DNA from: Loigolactobacillus coryniformis subsp. coryniformis KCTC 3167 = DSM 20001
GTDB lineage: Bacteria; Bacillota; Bacilli; Lactobacillales; Lactobacillaceae
Length of the DNA: 64,000 nucleotides
Direction of reading: 5' to 3'
NCBI RefSeq assembly: GCF_002706425.1
Contig: NZ_CP017713.1
Span: forward strand, 1,550,001 to 1,614,000
Every line of letters begins with the position of its first letter. Position 1 is the stretch's first letter. The position numbers and the translations under genes were made by a program. Below the pieces are notes generated by a model. The model was given only the letters and a program-made list of their open reading frames with translations, was not told where the DNA came from and made no database searches. Below are positions 51,943 to 60,612 of this stretch, piece by piece.

Positions 51943-52260
51943 CTGGTCTCTTTTCTTTAAATTTACTAAGGAATTAGCCTTGGCGCACCTTTAGCATTTA
52001 TCGCTAGACGCCCGCTAAAACAACTAATAAAAATAGTAGCATTTTCCGGCCGCTACGGCAATCTACGACTGTATGATCATTTAAATTTTTATGTAAGCTA
52101 TTTCATCTCTGTACAACTAGTATTTACTTTATTCACGACAATGTATAAACTATTGATGAGCACTAAGCTAAAAATCGCAATCAGCTAGCACGGAAACACT
52201 AAAGCTATAGTGATCGCCGCAAGCGGCATAATACTTAAAAATATAGAAAAGAGTGGCGCA
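51943..52260. other. Divergent dinG/mvaK1 intergenic region
   Basis: 318 bases without a gene. A plausible reverse promoter for dinG is TTGTAC then CATAAA (about 52118-52090). For mvaK1 only weak -10 candidates (TATAAA near 52144, TATAGT near 52205) are visible. A short GCCGC-AA-GCGGC hairpin lies at about 52216-52227. Confidence 0.4.
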
Positions 52261-53232
52261 ATGACATTAGAACAAGGTATCGGTGTGAGCAACGCCAAAA
52301 TTATTTTGATTGGGGAGCACGCTGCCGTTTATGGTAAACCAGCGATCGTCGTGCCCTTGACCGCAGTCAAATTAACTGCCGTTACGACCCCGATCGCACA
52401 AGGCCAATTAATTGAAAGTAATTATTATACGGGTCCGTTAGCAAGAGCAATTAACAGCTTTGCTGGAATCAAAAAGTTGATTCAAACCATTTTAGAACGG
52501 TTCAATCAGCAGCAAGCCAACTTTAAACTCACCATCACCAGTCAGATCCCGGCAGAACGGGGGATGGGCTCTTCTGCAGCGACGGCAGTGGCGGTTACCC
52601 GAAGTTTATACGATTTTTTTGACAAAAAATTAAATCGCGCTACCTTATTAGAACTAGCTAATGTTGCTGAGACGGTCACCCATGGTGCGCCTAGTGGCAT
52701 GGACGCTGCCACTACCAGTTCAACGGCGCCCATTTGGTTCGTCAAAGGCCACGCTAGCTACAATCTGCCGATCAATTTAAAGGGCAACTTAGTGATCGCC
52801 GATAGCGGCATTCGCGGGCAAACTGGCCCTGCCGTAAGAACCGTGCGTGAGCGAATGGCTGATTTTCCGCAAGAAACCAGCGTCTTTATGGATCAATTAG
52901 CTGAATTAGCGCTATCGACCCGTAAAGCGATCGCGTCGCAACAACTCGCTCAAGTGGGCCAAAACTTCACGACCGCCCAATTGATTTTACAAACGTTAGG
53001 CGTTAGTAACGAAACCATCGATCATTTGGTTTTTGTCGCCCAACGCAACGGTAGCTTAGGCACTAAATTAACCGGCGGCGGCCGCGGTGGCTGCATCATC
53101 GCCTTAACCGCTGACCAAGCCAATACCGACCGCCTATTAGCCGCCTTAGCTGCTGAAGGTGTCACCCAAACTTGGGTCCAACCCTTGGCGCACCTTAATC
53201 AAACTATTAATCAGGAGTATGATCATGAATAA
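52261..53232 (+). CDS. mvaK1: Mevalonate kinase
   Basis: GHMP kinase phosphorylating mevalonate for isoprenoid synthesis. 323 residues from ATG 52261 (weak AAAAGAG ribosome site). The start of the fold NAKIILIGEHAAVYGKPAI is followed by the ATP loop PAERGMGSSAATAVA and GAPSGMDAATTSS, and the late LTGGGRGGCIIAL. It overlaps mvaD by 8 bases. The mvaK1-mvaD-mvaK2 order is standard for lactobacilli. Confidence 0.96.
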   Translation: MTLEQGIGVSNAKIILIGEHAAVYGKPAIVVPLTAVKLTAVTTPIAQGQLIESNYYTGPLARAINSFAGIKKLIQTILERFNQQQANFKLTITSQIPAERGMGSSAATAVAVTRSLYDFFDKKLNRATLLELANVAETVTHGAPSGMDAATTSSTAPIWFVKGHASYNLPINLKGNLVIADSGIRGQTGPAVRTVRERMADFPQETSVFMDQLAELALSTRKAIASQQLAQVGQNFTTAQLILQTLGVSNETIDHLVFVAQRNGSLGTKLTGGGRGGCIIALTADQANTDRLLAALAAEGVTQTWVQPLAHLNQTINQEYDHE

Positions 53233-54199
53233 AGCAATCACCGCCCGCGCACATACCAATATCGCCTTGATCAAGTATTGGGGCAAACTCGATGCCGATT
53301 TGATCATTCCACAAAATAGCAGCCTATCGCTGACTTTAGAACCATTTTACACGGATACGACCGTGCAATTTTTACCTGAATTGACCCACGACCAAATCAA
53401 GATCGACGGTCAATTGCTGAGCACAGCTGCCGGCCAACGGGTTCACACCTTCCTTGACTTAGTCCGCCAACGTGCTGGCCTGACCGCCTTTGCCCAGGTC
53501 GATTCAACCAATCATGTGCCTATGGCTGCAGGGTTGGCTTCGTCAGCGTCTGGCTTTGCTGCCTTAGCGGCTGCCGCCAGTAAAGCTGCTGGCTTAGAAT
53601 TAAGCTTGCCTGAATTGTCCCGTTTGGCCCGCCGCGGCTCTGGCTCAGCGACGCGCTCCATTTATGGGGGCTTTGTTGAATGGCAAAAAGGCCACGATGA
53701 TCTAGATTCACAGGCGGTCCCTTTTCAAGAAAAAATTGATTTCGATATTCAAATGATCGCCATCTTATTGGATCCACGGCCGAAAAAAGTCGCTAGTCGT
53801 GCCGGGATGGCGCAAGTCGTGGCCACGTCACCTTATTATGCGGCCTGGCCACCGACTGCGGAACAAGATCTGATCGCCATGAAAGCCGCAATTCTTAAAA
53901 AAGATTTAAATTTAATCGGACAATTAGCTGAAGCTAACGCAATGAAAATGCACGCCACCACGCTTAGTGCCAACCCACCTTTCACTTATTTTGAATCAGA
54001 AACTTTGACCGCTATTGAATTAGTGCAGAACTTGCGCAATAATGGGGTTTCTTGTTATTATACTATGGATGCGGGTCCGAACGTGAAAGTCATCTGTTCG
54101 GCCAAGGAGACGCCCGCGATCCTCGCGCAACTCCAGCAGCACTTTCCCGCCGATCACTTATTGGTGGCTAAGCCTGGCCCTGGGGTCACGTACATTTAA
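53225..54199 (+). CDS. mvaD: Diphosphomevalonate decarboxylase
   Basis: ATP-dependent decarboxylation of diphosphomevalonate to isopentenyl diphosphate. 324 residues from ATG 53225, 7 bases after GGAG; ATG 53219 is too close. GHMP motifs: NIALIKYWGKLD, IPQNSSLSLTL, PMAAGLASSASGFAALA, and the substrate motif RRGSGSATRSIYGGFVEW. It ends in a region now carrying two nested repeats, so coupling to mvaK2 has probably been loosened. Confidence 0.96.
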   Translation: MNKAITARAHTNIALIKYWGKLDADLIIPQNSSLSLTLEPFYTDTTVQFLPELTHDQIKIDGQLLSTAAGQRVHTFLDLVRQRAGLTAFAQVDSTNHVPMAAGLASSASGFAALAAAASKAAGLELSLPELSRLARRGSGSATRSIYGGFVEWQKGHDDLDSQAVPFQEKIDFDIQMIAILLDPRPKKVASRAGMAQVVATSPYYAAWPPTAEQDLIAMKAAILKKDLNLIGQLAEANAMKMHATTLSANPPFTYFESETLTAIELVQNLRNNGVSCYYTMDAGPNVKVICSAKETPAILAQLQQHFPADHLLVAKPGPGVTYI

Positions 54200-54205
54200 A
54201 CAAAA

Positions 54206-54483
54206 GCGAGTGTGACATAAGGCGCCCAGCTACTACTTCACAGGAGCAGTTGATTTTCGTACCGAAAATCTTCGATGTTTCGGACGTTGACCATTCTTGT
54301 GGCAAAAATCTTGCCGCAAGAAACATGGCTTTGAGTATTAGCCTAGAGCGGCGAATAATTCACGCAGTGATTATTTGACGATCGTAGCTAAGCGGAAAAA
54401 GTTGCCTTATGGTACACATTTTAGCTATATTGTTCGGAAGTACAAAGAAAGAGTTTGACATAAACGATTTATGTCAAAAACTC
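54206..54483 (+). repeat. 3' repeat family, copy 1, with nested insertion
   Basis: The left end GCGAGTGTGACATAAGGCGC (54206-54225) and right end TTAGCTATATTGTTCGGAAG (54421-54440) match the compact copy at 56781-56880. There, 9 bases separate them; here about 188 bases do, including a two-stem repeat and an inverted partner of the left end (GCCTTAT at 54404-54410). A hairpin GAGTTTGACATAAA with TTTATGTCAAAAACTC (54451-54483) closes it. Confidence 0.75.
54232..54337 (-). repeat. Dispersed two-stem repeat, copy C (nested)
   Basis: Reverse-strand copy with stem 1 CTTGCGGCAA paired with TTGCCACAAG, the constant segment with two changes, and stem 2 GATTTTCG-GTA-CGAAAATC. The boundary CTGTGAAGTAG is at the right end in its own direction. 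Stem 2 shares no sequence with the 48.8-kb copies but is fully paired. Confidence 0.8.
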
Positions 54484-54553
54484 CTAGGGGCGAATGCATG
54501 CACCAACTTGTGTACGCCCCTTATCTATTTTGTGGTTGAAAGGAAATGATTGT

Positions 54554-55627
54554 TTGATAACGGCTCAGGCCCCTGGCAAGCTATATATTGCGGGTGAATA
54601 CGCAGTTGTAGAAACTGGTTTACCCGCTGTTATTGTCGCATTAAATCAATTTGTGACAGTCAGTATTGAAAAAAGCGCCGATTATGGCAGTATTATGTCC
54701 AAGCAATATCAGGAAAACTCATTGTATTGGTCACGTCAAGGTGATGAAATGGTTTTTGATAACCGGGATAATCCATTCCATTACATCCTTTCGGCAATTC
54801 GCTTAACTGAAAAATATGCGTTGGAGGCTGGCAAGCGACTTTCTTTGTACCATTTGCGAATCAACAGCGAGCTCGATTCAGCTGATGGAAAAAAATACGG
54901 TTTAGGCAGTTCCGCGGCGGTGACCGTGGCGACGATCAAAGCCTTACTCGCTTACTACGAGCTACCCTTAAGCAAAGATAAACTTTATAAATTAGCGGCG
55001 ATCGCCCATTTGGACGTCCAAGGTAATGGCTCATTAGGCGATATTGCTGCCAGCGTTTATGGCGGTTGGATCGCCTATCAAGCCTTTGACCGTGACTGGC
55101 TACAAGCCATTCGCCGTGAATCAAGTCTGACGGAATTGTTAGCTTTAGAGTGGCCGCAGTTGAATATCGAGCTACTGACACCGCCAGCTAATCTACAACT
55201 GATGATCGGTTGGACGGGCTCGCCGGCCTCGACCTCACAATTGGTTGATCGGATCACGATCGCCAAGGCCAAAAAACGCGCTGACTACCAAAGCTTCTTG
55301 GAACAAAGCGCCGCATGCCTGCAGACGATGATCAATGGGTTTAAACAAAAAAACTTAGCCGTGATCCAAGCACAGATCAAGCGCAATCGCGAACTGTTAC
55401 AGCAATTAAGCGACTTTAGTCAGGTGTCGATCGAAACACCTTTATTACGAAAGATGTGCGATCTAGCTGAAGGATTTGGCGGCGCTGCTAAATCTTCTGG
55501 TGCTGGTGGTGGTGACTGCGGTATCGCTATTATTGATGCCGCCCTTCCCATCCATCAGTTAGCCACTGATTGGGAGCGAAATGGCATTGAACGTTTGGCT
55601 TTAGCCGTCCACAACGTCACATTATAG
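54554..55627 (+). CDS. mvaK2: Phosphomevalonate kinase
   Basis: Second GHMP kinase of the pathway, making diphosphomevalonate. 357 residues from TTG 54554, 9 bases after AAAGGA; the longer frame to 54494 runs into the repeat. Motifs: APGKLYIAGEYAVVETGLPA, KYGLGSSAAVTVA, and KSSGAGGGDCGIAI near the end. Although separated from mvaD by 354 bases of repeats, the gene looks intact. Confidence 0.95.
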   Translation: MITAQAPGKLYIAGEYAVVETGLPAVIVALNQFVTVSIEKSADYGSIMSKQYQENSLYWSRQGDEMVFDNRDNPFHYILSAIRLTEKYALEAGKRLSLYHLRINSELDSADGKKYGLGSSAAVTVATIKALLAYYELPLSKDKLYKLAAIAHLDVQGNGSLGDIAASVYGGWIAYQAFDRDWLQAIRRESSLTELLALEWPQLNIELLTPPANLQLMIGWTGSPASTSQLVDRITIAKAKKRADYQSFLEQSAACLQTMINGFKQKNLAVIQAQIKRNRELLQQLSDFSQVSIETPLLRKMCDLAEGFGGAAKSSGAGGGDCGIAIIDAALPIHQLATDWERNGIERLALAVHNVTL

Positions 55628-55628
55628 C

Positions 55629-55662
55629 GAAAAACCGCCAGGCACTGACTTGGCGGTTTTTC
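55629..55662 (+). terminator. mvaK2 terminator
   Basis: AAAAACCGCCA and TGGCGGTTTTT form an 11-bp stem followed by T, 3 bases past the stop codon. Confidence 0.9.
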
Positions 55663-55728
55663 TTTGGTAAATGGCACTGATTTCTGATCTAAATTATCCT
55701 GAATTGTGAAGTAGAGGAGGCCTTTAAA

Positions 55729-56772
55729 ATGACAAAACTATCCGCCCACGCCCACCGCAAAGATGAACATGTCTTTTTAGCTGAAAAATTTTATCATTCG
55801 GACCGCAATGATTTTGACCAAGTGCGATTTGTCCACCAAAGTCTACCGGAGATTGCCTTGGCTGAAGTTGACTTAACTAGTCAGTTAGCTGGGCAAACGA
55901 TTGCGGCGCCATTTTACATCAACGCGATGACCGGTGGCAGCCCACGGACCCAAGTCTTGAATCAGCAATTAGCGACGCTCGCCGCGAAGCTTAATATTCC
56001 GCTAGCTACCGGCTCACAAAGCGTGGCGTTAAAAGAACCTGCCTTAGCACCAAGCTTTGAAATTGTTCGCCAAACTGATCCAACTGGTGTGATTCTAGCT
56101 AATTTAGGCGCCGATGCCACCTTAGCCCAAGCTGAACAAGCAATTGAGATGTTACAAGCTAATGCCTTACAGCTCCATCTAAATACTCCGCAAGAAATCG
56201 TGATGCCCGAAGGTGAACAACGCTTTTATTGGTTGGATAACTTAGCTACGTTGATTGCTAAGACAACAGTACCGGTAATCGTCAAGGAAGTCGGCTTCGG
56301 TATGAGTCGAGCCACGCTAGCCCAGTTAGTGGCGATCGGCGTGCAGTACGTTGATCTCGGTGGCCGTGGGGGGACGAATTTTGTTGAAATCGAAAATGCC
56401 CGCCGGCCGCAACGTGAGCTGGACTATTTAGCTGGCTGGGGCCAATCAACCGTCGAGTCACTGCTAGAAAGCCGTGCTTATCAGCAGCAACTCACAATTT
56501 ACGCCTCTGGCGGCGTGCGGCAACCGCTGGATATCATCAAGGCCCTCGCCTTAGGGGCGCAAGCCGTGGGCGTTGCCGGGACTATTCTACATCATTTGCA
56601 AAAAGACGGCATGGCGGCCACAACAAACTTATTACGGGGCTGGATCGAGCAATTAAGGGCGATCTGCGCCCTACTTGGCTGCCGCACGATTAGTGAATTA
56701 CCGCAAAAGGCCGAATTGATTTTCAGCCCCGAACTGTTAAGCTACATGCAGCAACGGCAAATAAAATGGTGA
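55729..56772 (+). CDS. fni: Type 2 isopentenyl-diphosphate isomerase
   Basis: FMN-dependent enzyme interconverting isopentenyl and dimethylallyl diphosphate, closing the pathway. 347 residues. Motifs include APFYINAMTGGS, VKEVGFGMS, DLGGRGGTNFVEIE and ASGGVRQPLDIIKALALGA. GAGGAGG precedes ATG 55729. The sequence just before it, GAATTGTGAAGTAGAG, is the boundary motif of the two-stem repeat, here without its stems. Confidence 0.96.
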   Translation: MTKLSAHAHRKDEHVFLAEKFYHSDRNDFDQVRFVHQSLPEIALAEVDLTSQLAGQTIAAPFYINAMTGGSPRTQVLNQQLATLAAKLNIPLATGSQSVALKEPALAPSFEIVRQTDPTGVILANLGADATLAQAEQAIEMLQANALQLHLNTPQEIVMPEGEQRFYWLDNLATLIAKTTVPVIVKEVGFGMSRATLAQLVAIGVQYVDLGGRGGTNFVEIENARRPQRELDYLAGWGQSTVESLLESRAYQQQLTIYASGGVRQPLDIIKALALGAQAVGVAGTILHHLQKDGMAATTNLLRGWIEQLRAICALLGCRTISELPQKAELIFSPELLSYMQQRQIKW

Positions 56773-56780
56773 CCCAAATA

Positions 56781-56880
56781 GCGAGTGTGGCATAAGGCGC
56801 TCAGCTTTTTCCGCTTAGCTATATTGTTCGGAAGTAGAAAATAGGCGTTTGACATTAATTACAGATGTCAAACGCCTATT
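56781..56880. repeat. 3' repeat family, copy 2, with terminator hairpin
   Basis: A compact 100-base element: GCGAGTGTGGCATAAGGCGC, then TTTTTCCGCTTAGCTATATTG and TTCGGAAGTAG, then a perfect 16-bp hairpin (56840-56855 with 56865-56880) whose core is TTTGACAT/ATGTCAAA. It lies between converging fni and rsmF and can stop both. Confidence 0.8.
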
Positions 56881-56917
56881 TAATTTCTGAGCAATATCAT
56901 TAAAATGCTGATACACG

Positions 56918-58276
56918 CTATTCTGCCACATCCGCGACAAAGCGCAGGCCTTTGGGGAAGAAATTCTTCATCGTCGTACCAGTTAGCTTGCCAAAGCCGA
57001 CTGATTTATCTTGGTAACGCAATAAATACCAGCCCTTGCCGGTAGCGTCTGTGGTAAAGGTTTCGCCGTGAACGTACTTAACGTATTGAGCCGTCGTTAA
57101 ATCTAATTGTTGTGGGGCCGACGCTAACGTCAACGCCAAGGCGTAAGCCGGCTCAAAACGATTGCGTTTAAACTCACCTAATGGCAAGCCGGGGCGAACG
57201 ACTTTTAACCCTTTTAACTCCACGGCCAGTGGTTGGGCAAATAAATGATCACGGTGCACCAGTAAATGACCAAAACTTGTTGTTGGTAGCATAGTTTTAG
57301 CAAAATCTTGCCATAATGATTGCTGTTCCTTAGTTAGTGCAGGTGCAGCGTGTTTACGCTGCTTTTTAGTCTTATTTGCTGCGACAACTGGGCCATCCGC
57401 CAAGCGTAATTTGGCCATGAAATGGCCTTCACCGTTAAATAAATGCGGGAAGAGACGTAGGGTCCCTGCCAATTCAGGATTACCATCCGCCCATTCTGGC
57501 CGGCCTGCACTCATCCCAGCTTGCCGTGTGATCGGCACCACGCTTAGTGGATACTGTTCCAGTAACCAAGCGATGATCTGCTCGTCTTCTTCTGGGCTAA
57601 AAGTACAAGTTGAATAGATCAACTCACCACCAGGCCGTAGCATTTTCAGTGTTTCGGTTAGGATCTCACGTTGCCGCTGAGCACAGGCAGCCGGATAATC
57701 GGGCGTCCAGTATTGCTTAGCCCCAGGATCTTTACGAAACATACCTTCACCAGAACAAGGCGCATCAACTAAAATACGGTCAAAGTAACCTACAAACTTT
57801 TTAGCCAGCCGTGCGGGAGTCTCATTAGTGATCACCGCATTTTCGATACCAAAACGTTCCACATTTTCGGCTAAAATTTTGGCGCGTTTAGGCATGATCT
57901 CATTGGCGACTATGAGGCCTTGTTGTTGCATAAAACCAGCTAGATGCGTCGTTTTACCACCCGGTGCCGCACATAGATCCAACACGCGTTCACCAGGTTT
58001 AGGCGCTGCCACTGCCCCGACTAACATCGCACTTGGCTCCTGGCTATAAACATAACCAGCCTGATGATCAACTTGACGCCCATTAACTGCGCCATAATAA
58101 CCCCACTGCGTCATTGGCACCGGCTGGGTCAAATCTAAATTAACCGCCTGCGGATTGGGCTTTAATGGATTGATACGAAACCCTTTATAGCCCTGATTCT
58201 GAAAACTAGCCAAAAATGGTGCAGCCTCTGCGCCTAATAATTGTTGATATTTTTCGGTAAATCCTTCTGGTAACAA
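56918..58276 (-). CDS. rsmF: RsmF/NOL1-type 16S rRNA (cytosine-C5) methyltransferase
   Basis: SAM-dependent RNA m5C methyltransferase. 452 residues. The catalytic domain has LDLCAAPGGKTTHLA (SAM), DAPCSGEGMFRKD (motif IV cysteine) and STCTFSPEEDEQ (motif VI cysteine), followed by a C-terminal RNA-binding domain. The start is TTG 58276, 8 bases after AAAAGGGG. The exact rRNA base is not certain. Confidence 0.92.
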   Translation of the reverse strand: MLPEGFTEKYQQLLGAEAAPFLASFQNQGYKGFRINPLKPNPQAVNLDLTQPVPMTQWGYYGAVNGRQVDHQAGYVYSQEPSAMLVGAVAAPKPGERVLDLCAAPGGKTTHLAGFMQQQGLIVANEIMPKRAKILAENVERFGIENAVITNETPARLAKKFVGYFDRILVDAPCSGEGMFRKDPGAKQYWTPDYPAACAQRQREILTETLKMLRPGGELIYSTCTFSPEEDEQIIAWLLEQYPLSVVPITRQAGMSAGRPEWADGNPELAGTLRLFPHLFNGEGHFMAKLRLADGPVVAANKTKKQRKHAAPALTKEQQSLWQDFAKTMLPTTSFGHLLVHRDHLFAQPLAVELKGLKVVRPGLPLGEFKRNRFEPAYALALTLASAPQQLDLTTAQYVKYVHGETFTTDATGKGWYLLRYQDKSVGFGKLTGTTMKNFFPKGLRFVADVAE

Positions 58277-58294
58277 ACTTTTTCCCCTTTTCGT

Positions 58295-59275
58295 CTAACG
58301 TACTGGTAATCGCTTTAAGGTATGCCGCAAGCGTAACGCATAATATAAGGCGCAAATCAGATAATTGATCACTAACAAAACTGTTAATAGGTCATACTGC
58401 AAAATATACAACCGCCAAGCACCGACTAACCCGCCAAGAATAATGGCAACTAGTGACCACACCGCAAAATGCCGTAATTCCCGCCAATAAAAAGCAGCCG
58501 CATCATCAGTGTAAAAGCTGGCAGTTTTTAACATCCGCCGCGCCAAAACTAACCATAATTCAGCTACACCAACAAACAAAGCCACGATCAAGATCAAAGC
58601 CCCACCAAACCACCAATATTCCTGCAACCAGGCAAGACCGACAAACGGTGTACTTTGCGGTACTAAGTGCTTAACTGAAGTCGCGTGAAATAAATGTTTA
58701 AATGTGGTCAAATGAGCCAGTTTTGGTTTTCCATCCAAGCGAATATCAAAATTACGCAAAGCTTTGGTACTCAGGCTTTGCTGCGTTGAGGTCGAAATAA
58801 AGATCATATCGTCTAATTGACTGTCTTTTTTTGTCCCCACCACCCCAATCACCGATAAATAACGGTCACCATATTTAAGATAACTTTGATTGGTCGGGGT
58901 ATACAACTTCTGCGCAACATTTTGACCCACCACCGCCACTGGCACTGGCGAAGTAAAGTCACTGTCACTGAAAAAACGGCCCGAAACTAACGGCAAAGTC
59001 TTAAAATTACCGGCACCGTACATAAAAATTGTATGTGAATGTGGCCGCCGATATTGAACTTGATAGTCGGTTAATTTAGTTTTGGCAGCTAATTGCTGGT
59101 TAGCCGCCACGATCGTTTGATTACTGCTTGTCTTGATCACTTGCGCGTTGGTCGATAAACCCGCATGATCCAATAAATCTTGATAAACGACTCGATTCAT
59201 CTGACTAAAAAAGAATACACCTAAAAAAGCAACAAGCGCTAGCAATCCGACCAAAATCGATTTACGTTTTAACAA
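58295..59275 (-). CDS. Orphan FtsX/MacB-like ABC transporter permease
   Basis: 326 residues. One amino-terminal membrane helix (about 7-25) is followed by an extracellular MacB-type core domain (VSGRFFSDSDFTSPVPVAVVGQNVAQKLY, key residues GR-F-D-VAV-G), and three membrane helices at the end (about 213-235, 260-282, 290-312). This is the FtsX layout. No ATP-binding partner is adjacent. The start is TTG 59275. Function unknown. Confidence 0.75.
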   Translation of the reverse strand: MLKRKSILVGLLALVAFLGVFFFSQMNRVVYQDLLDHAGLSTNAQVIKTSSNQTIVAANQQLAAKTKLTDYQVQYRRPHSHTIFMYGAGNFKTLPLVSGRFFSDSDFTSPVPVAVVGQNVAQKLYTPTNQSYLKYGDRYLSVIGVVGTKKDSQLDDMIFISTSTQQSLSTKALRNFDIRLDGKPKLAHLTTFKHLFHATSVKHLVPQSTPFVGLAWLQEYWWFGGALILIVALFVGVAELWLVLARRMLKTASFYTDDAAAFYWRELRHFAVWSLVAIILGGLVGAWRLYILQYDLLTVLLVINYLICALYYALRLRHTLKRLPVR

Positions 59276-59339
59276 GTCCTGTTCACCTATTTCATGATAA
59301 TTATTTAATTACAAGCATATACGGCCAGCCACCGAATGT

Positions 59340-60110
59340 CTAGCGTATCCAAAATAACTGTTCCTGCACTAAGTCTAAGGTTGGAAAATAGCTGTTCAAA
59401 GTAGCGACTTGCTCATTTTGTTGAAAATAGGCGTGTTGCCAAAACGCAGCACTATTGGTACAGCCGTTACGTTCACCAATGCATAACAGTGGAATCTGTG
59501 GCGTATCCTGTCGCATTAATTGCAATAATTGCCAATCGATTGGCACACCATCAGGGCTCCAAACCATCAAAACATAATCGATCTGGTGGCGGTATTTCCG
59601 GTAAGCCGCTAAAGCATCTAACTGTTCGATCGGCGTCAATTGTTGCTTGCCGGTTTCATTTTCGGCTACCCAACCCAGACTATCAGTTGCATAAACTTGC
59701 TGCTTAAACTGGCGTAAACCATAACTCAAATAACCGTTACCCGCCATTACTTCAAGGTAACGTTTACCCGGTAAGCGCGCGATTACAGCTGCTGCAGCTT
59801 GGGTAATTTGCCCCCAAAAGCCAAATTCATCCTGTAGAAATCCGCGATAGTCCTGTAGACAGCGATCCAAGCGCTGAAATTCATCCGCTGATTGTGTAAA
59901 ATCCTGTTGCGGTTGCGCAAGTGCCCATTCAACTAAAACTGCTTCCGGTAAAATTAAATTAGGCAATTGCTGGGGTAACTTACCCTGGGCTAACCGCATA
60001 ATATTACGGCGAATACCGTCTAACCGTTGCGTGGCTGCTGGTAACGTTGCAAAACGCTGCCGCAGTATTTCAACTTCCTGAACATACTTGCTTGAACTTA
60101 CATCCTGCAC
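59340..60110 (-). CDS. Class I SAM-dependent methyltransferase-like protein
   Basis: About 256 residues from GTG 60110, 7 bases after AAAAGGGG; a GTG at 60155 lies next to the upstream terminator and has no ribosome site. The Rossmann SAM segment reads GKRYLEVMAGNGYLSYGL, and a later VLMVWSPDG may be motif IV. The amino third is helical. I do not recognise a substrate. It is likely translated from read-through or an unseen internal promoter, since a terminator sits just upstream. Confidence 0.7.
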   Translation of the reverse strand: MQDVSSSKYVQEVEILRQRFATLPAATQRLDGIRRNIMRLAQGKLPQQLPNLILPEAVLVEWALAQPQQDFTQSADEFQRLDRCLQDYRGFLQDEFGFWGQITQAAAAVIARLPGKRYLEVMAGNGYLSYGLRQFKQQVYATDSLGWVAENETGKQQLTPIEQLDALAAYRKYRHQIDYVLMVWSPDGVPIDWQLLQLMRQDTPQIPLLCIGERNGCTNSAAFWQHAYFQQNEQVATLNSYFPTLDLVQEQLFWIR

Positions 60111-60156
60111 ACGTGCACCCCTTTTCTGTATAGAATGTACTTGCCACTTCTTCACG

Positions 60157-60190
60157 AAAAAAAAGAGTCAGACAATTGCTTGTCCCACTC
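60157..60190 (-). terminator. sufT terminator
   Basis: On the reverse strand GAGTGGGACAA pairs with TTGTCTGACTC (two internal mismatches), followed by eight T. Confidence 0.8.
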
Positions 60191-60203
60191 TCCTTAACTA
60201 TGT

Positions 60204-60557
60204 TTAACGAATCCCTAATGCGATCCGTGCGTAACGACTCATTTTATCAACTGACCAAGCTGGATACCAAACTAATTCAACCTCAACGTCCTTAACTTCA
60301 GGAACTTCACTTAATGCCTGATTGATCTGTTCATTCAATAGATCAGATAGTGGACAGCCCATTGTTGTTAAGGTCATCTTAATGTGGCATAACCCTTCTT
60401 CGTTCAAATCAACACCATAGATCAAACCAAGGTTAACAATATCGATACCTAATTCAGGATCAATGACCGATTCCAATGCCGTTAAAATATTATCACGAAC
60501 GGCATCGACTTCAGCGTCTTCCTCAGTTGGGGCAACATCTTTTTCAATTTCACTCAC
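60204..60557 (-). CDS. sufT: SufT-like metal-sulfur cluster assembly factor (DUF59)
   Basis: 117 residues from GTG 60557, 6 bases after GAGGTG; the GTG at 60566 is part of that site. The MIP18 fold motif VIDPELGIDIVNLGLIYGV and the conserved cysteine TTMGCPLSD are present. Relatives help mature Fe-S proteins; clients here could include Nth, PyrK and PflA. An acidic amino tail precedes the domain. Confidence 0.85.
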   Translation of the reverse strand: MSEIEKDVAPTEEDAEVDAVRDNILTALESVIDPELGIDIVNLGLIYGVDLNEEGLCHIKMTLTTMGCPLSDLLNEQINQALSEVPEVKDVEVELVWYPAWSVDKMSRYARIALGIR

Positions 60558-60612
60558 AGGACTCACCTCTTTTACTTTCCCTCATTATACTTAAAAAAAG
60601 GCAATTGAGCAA

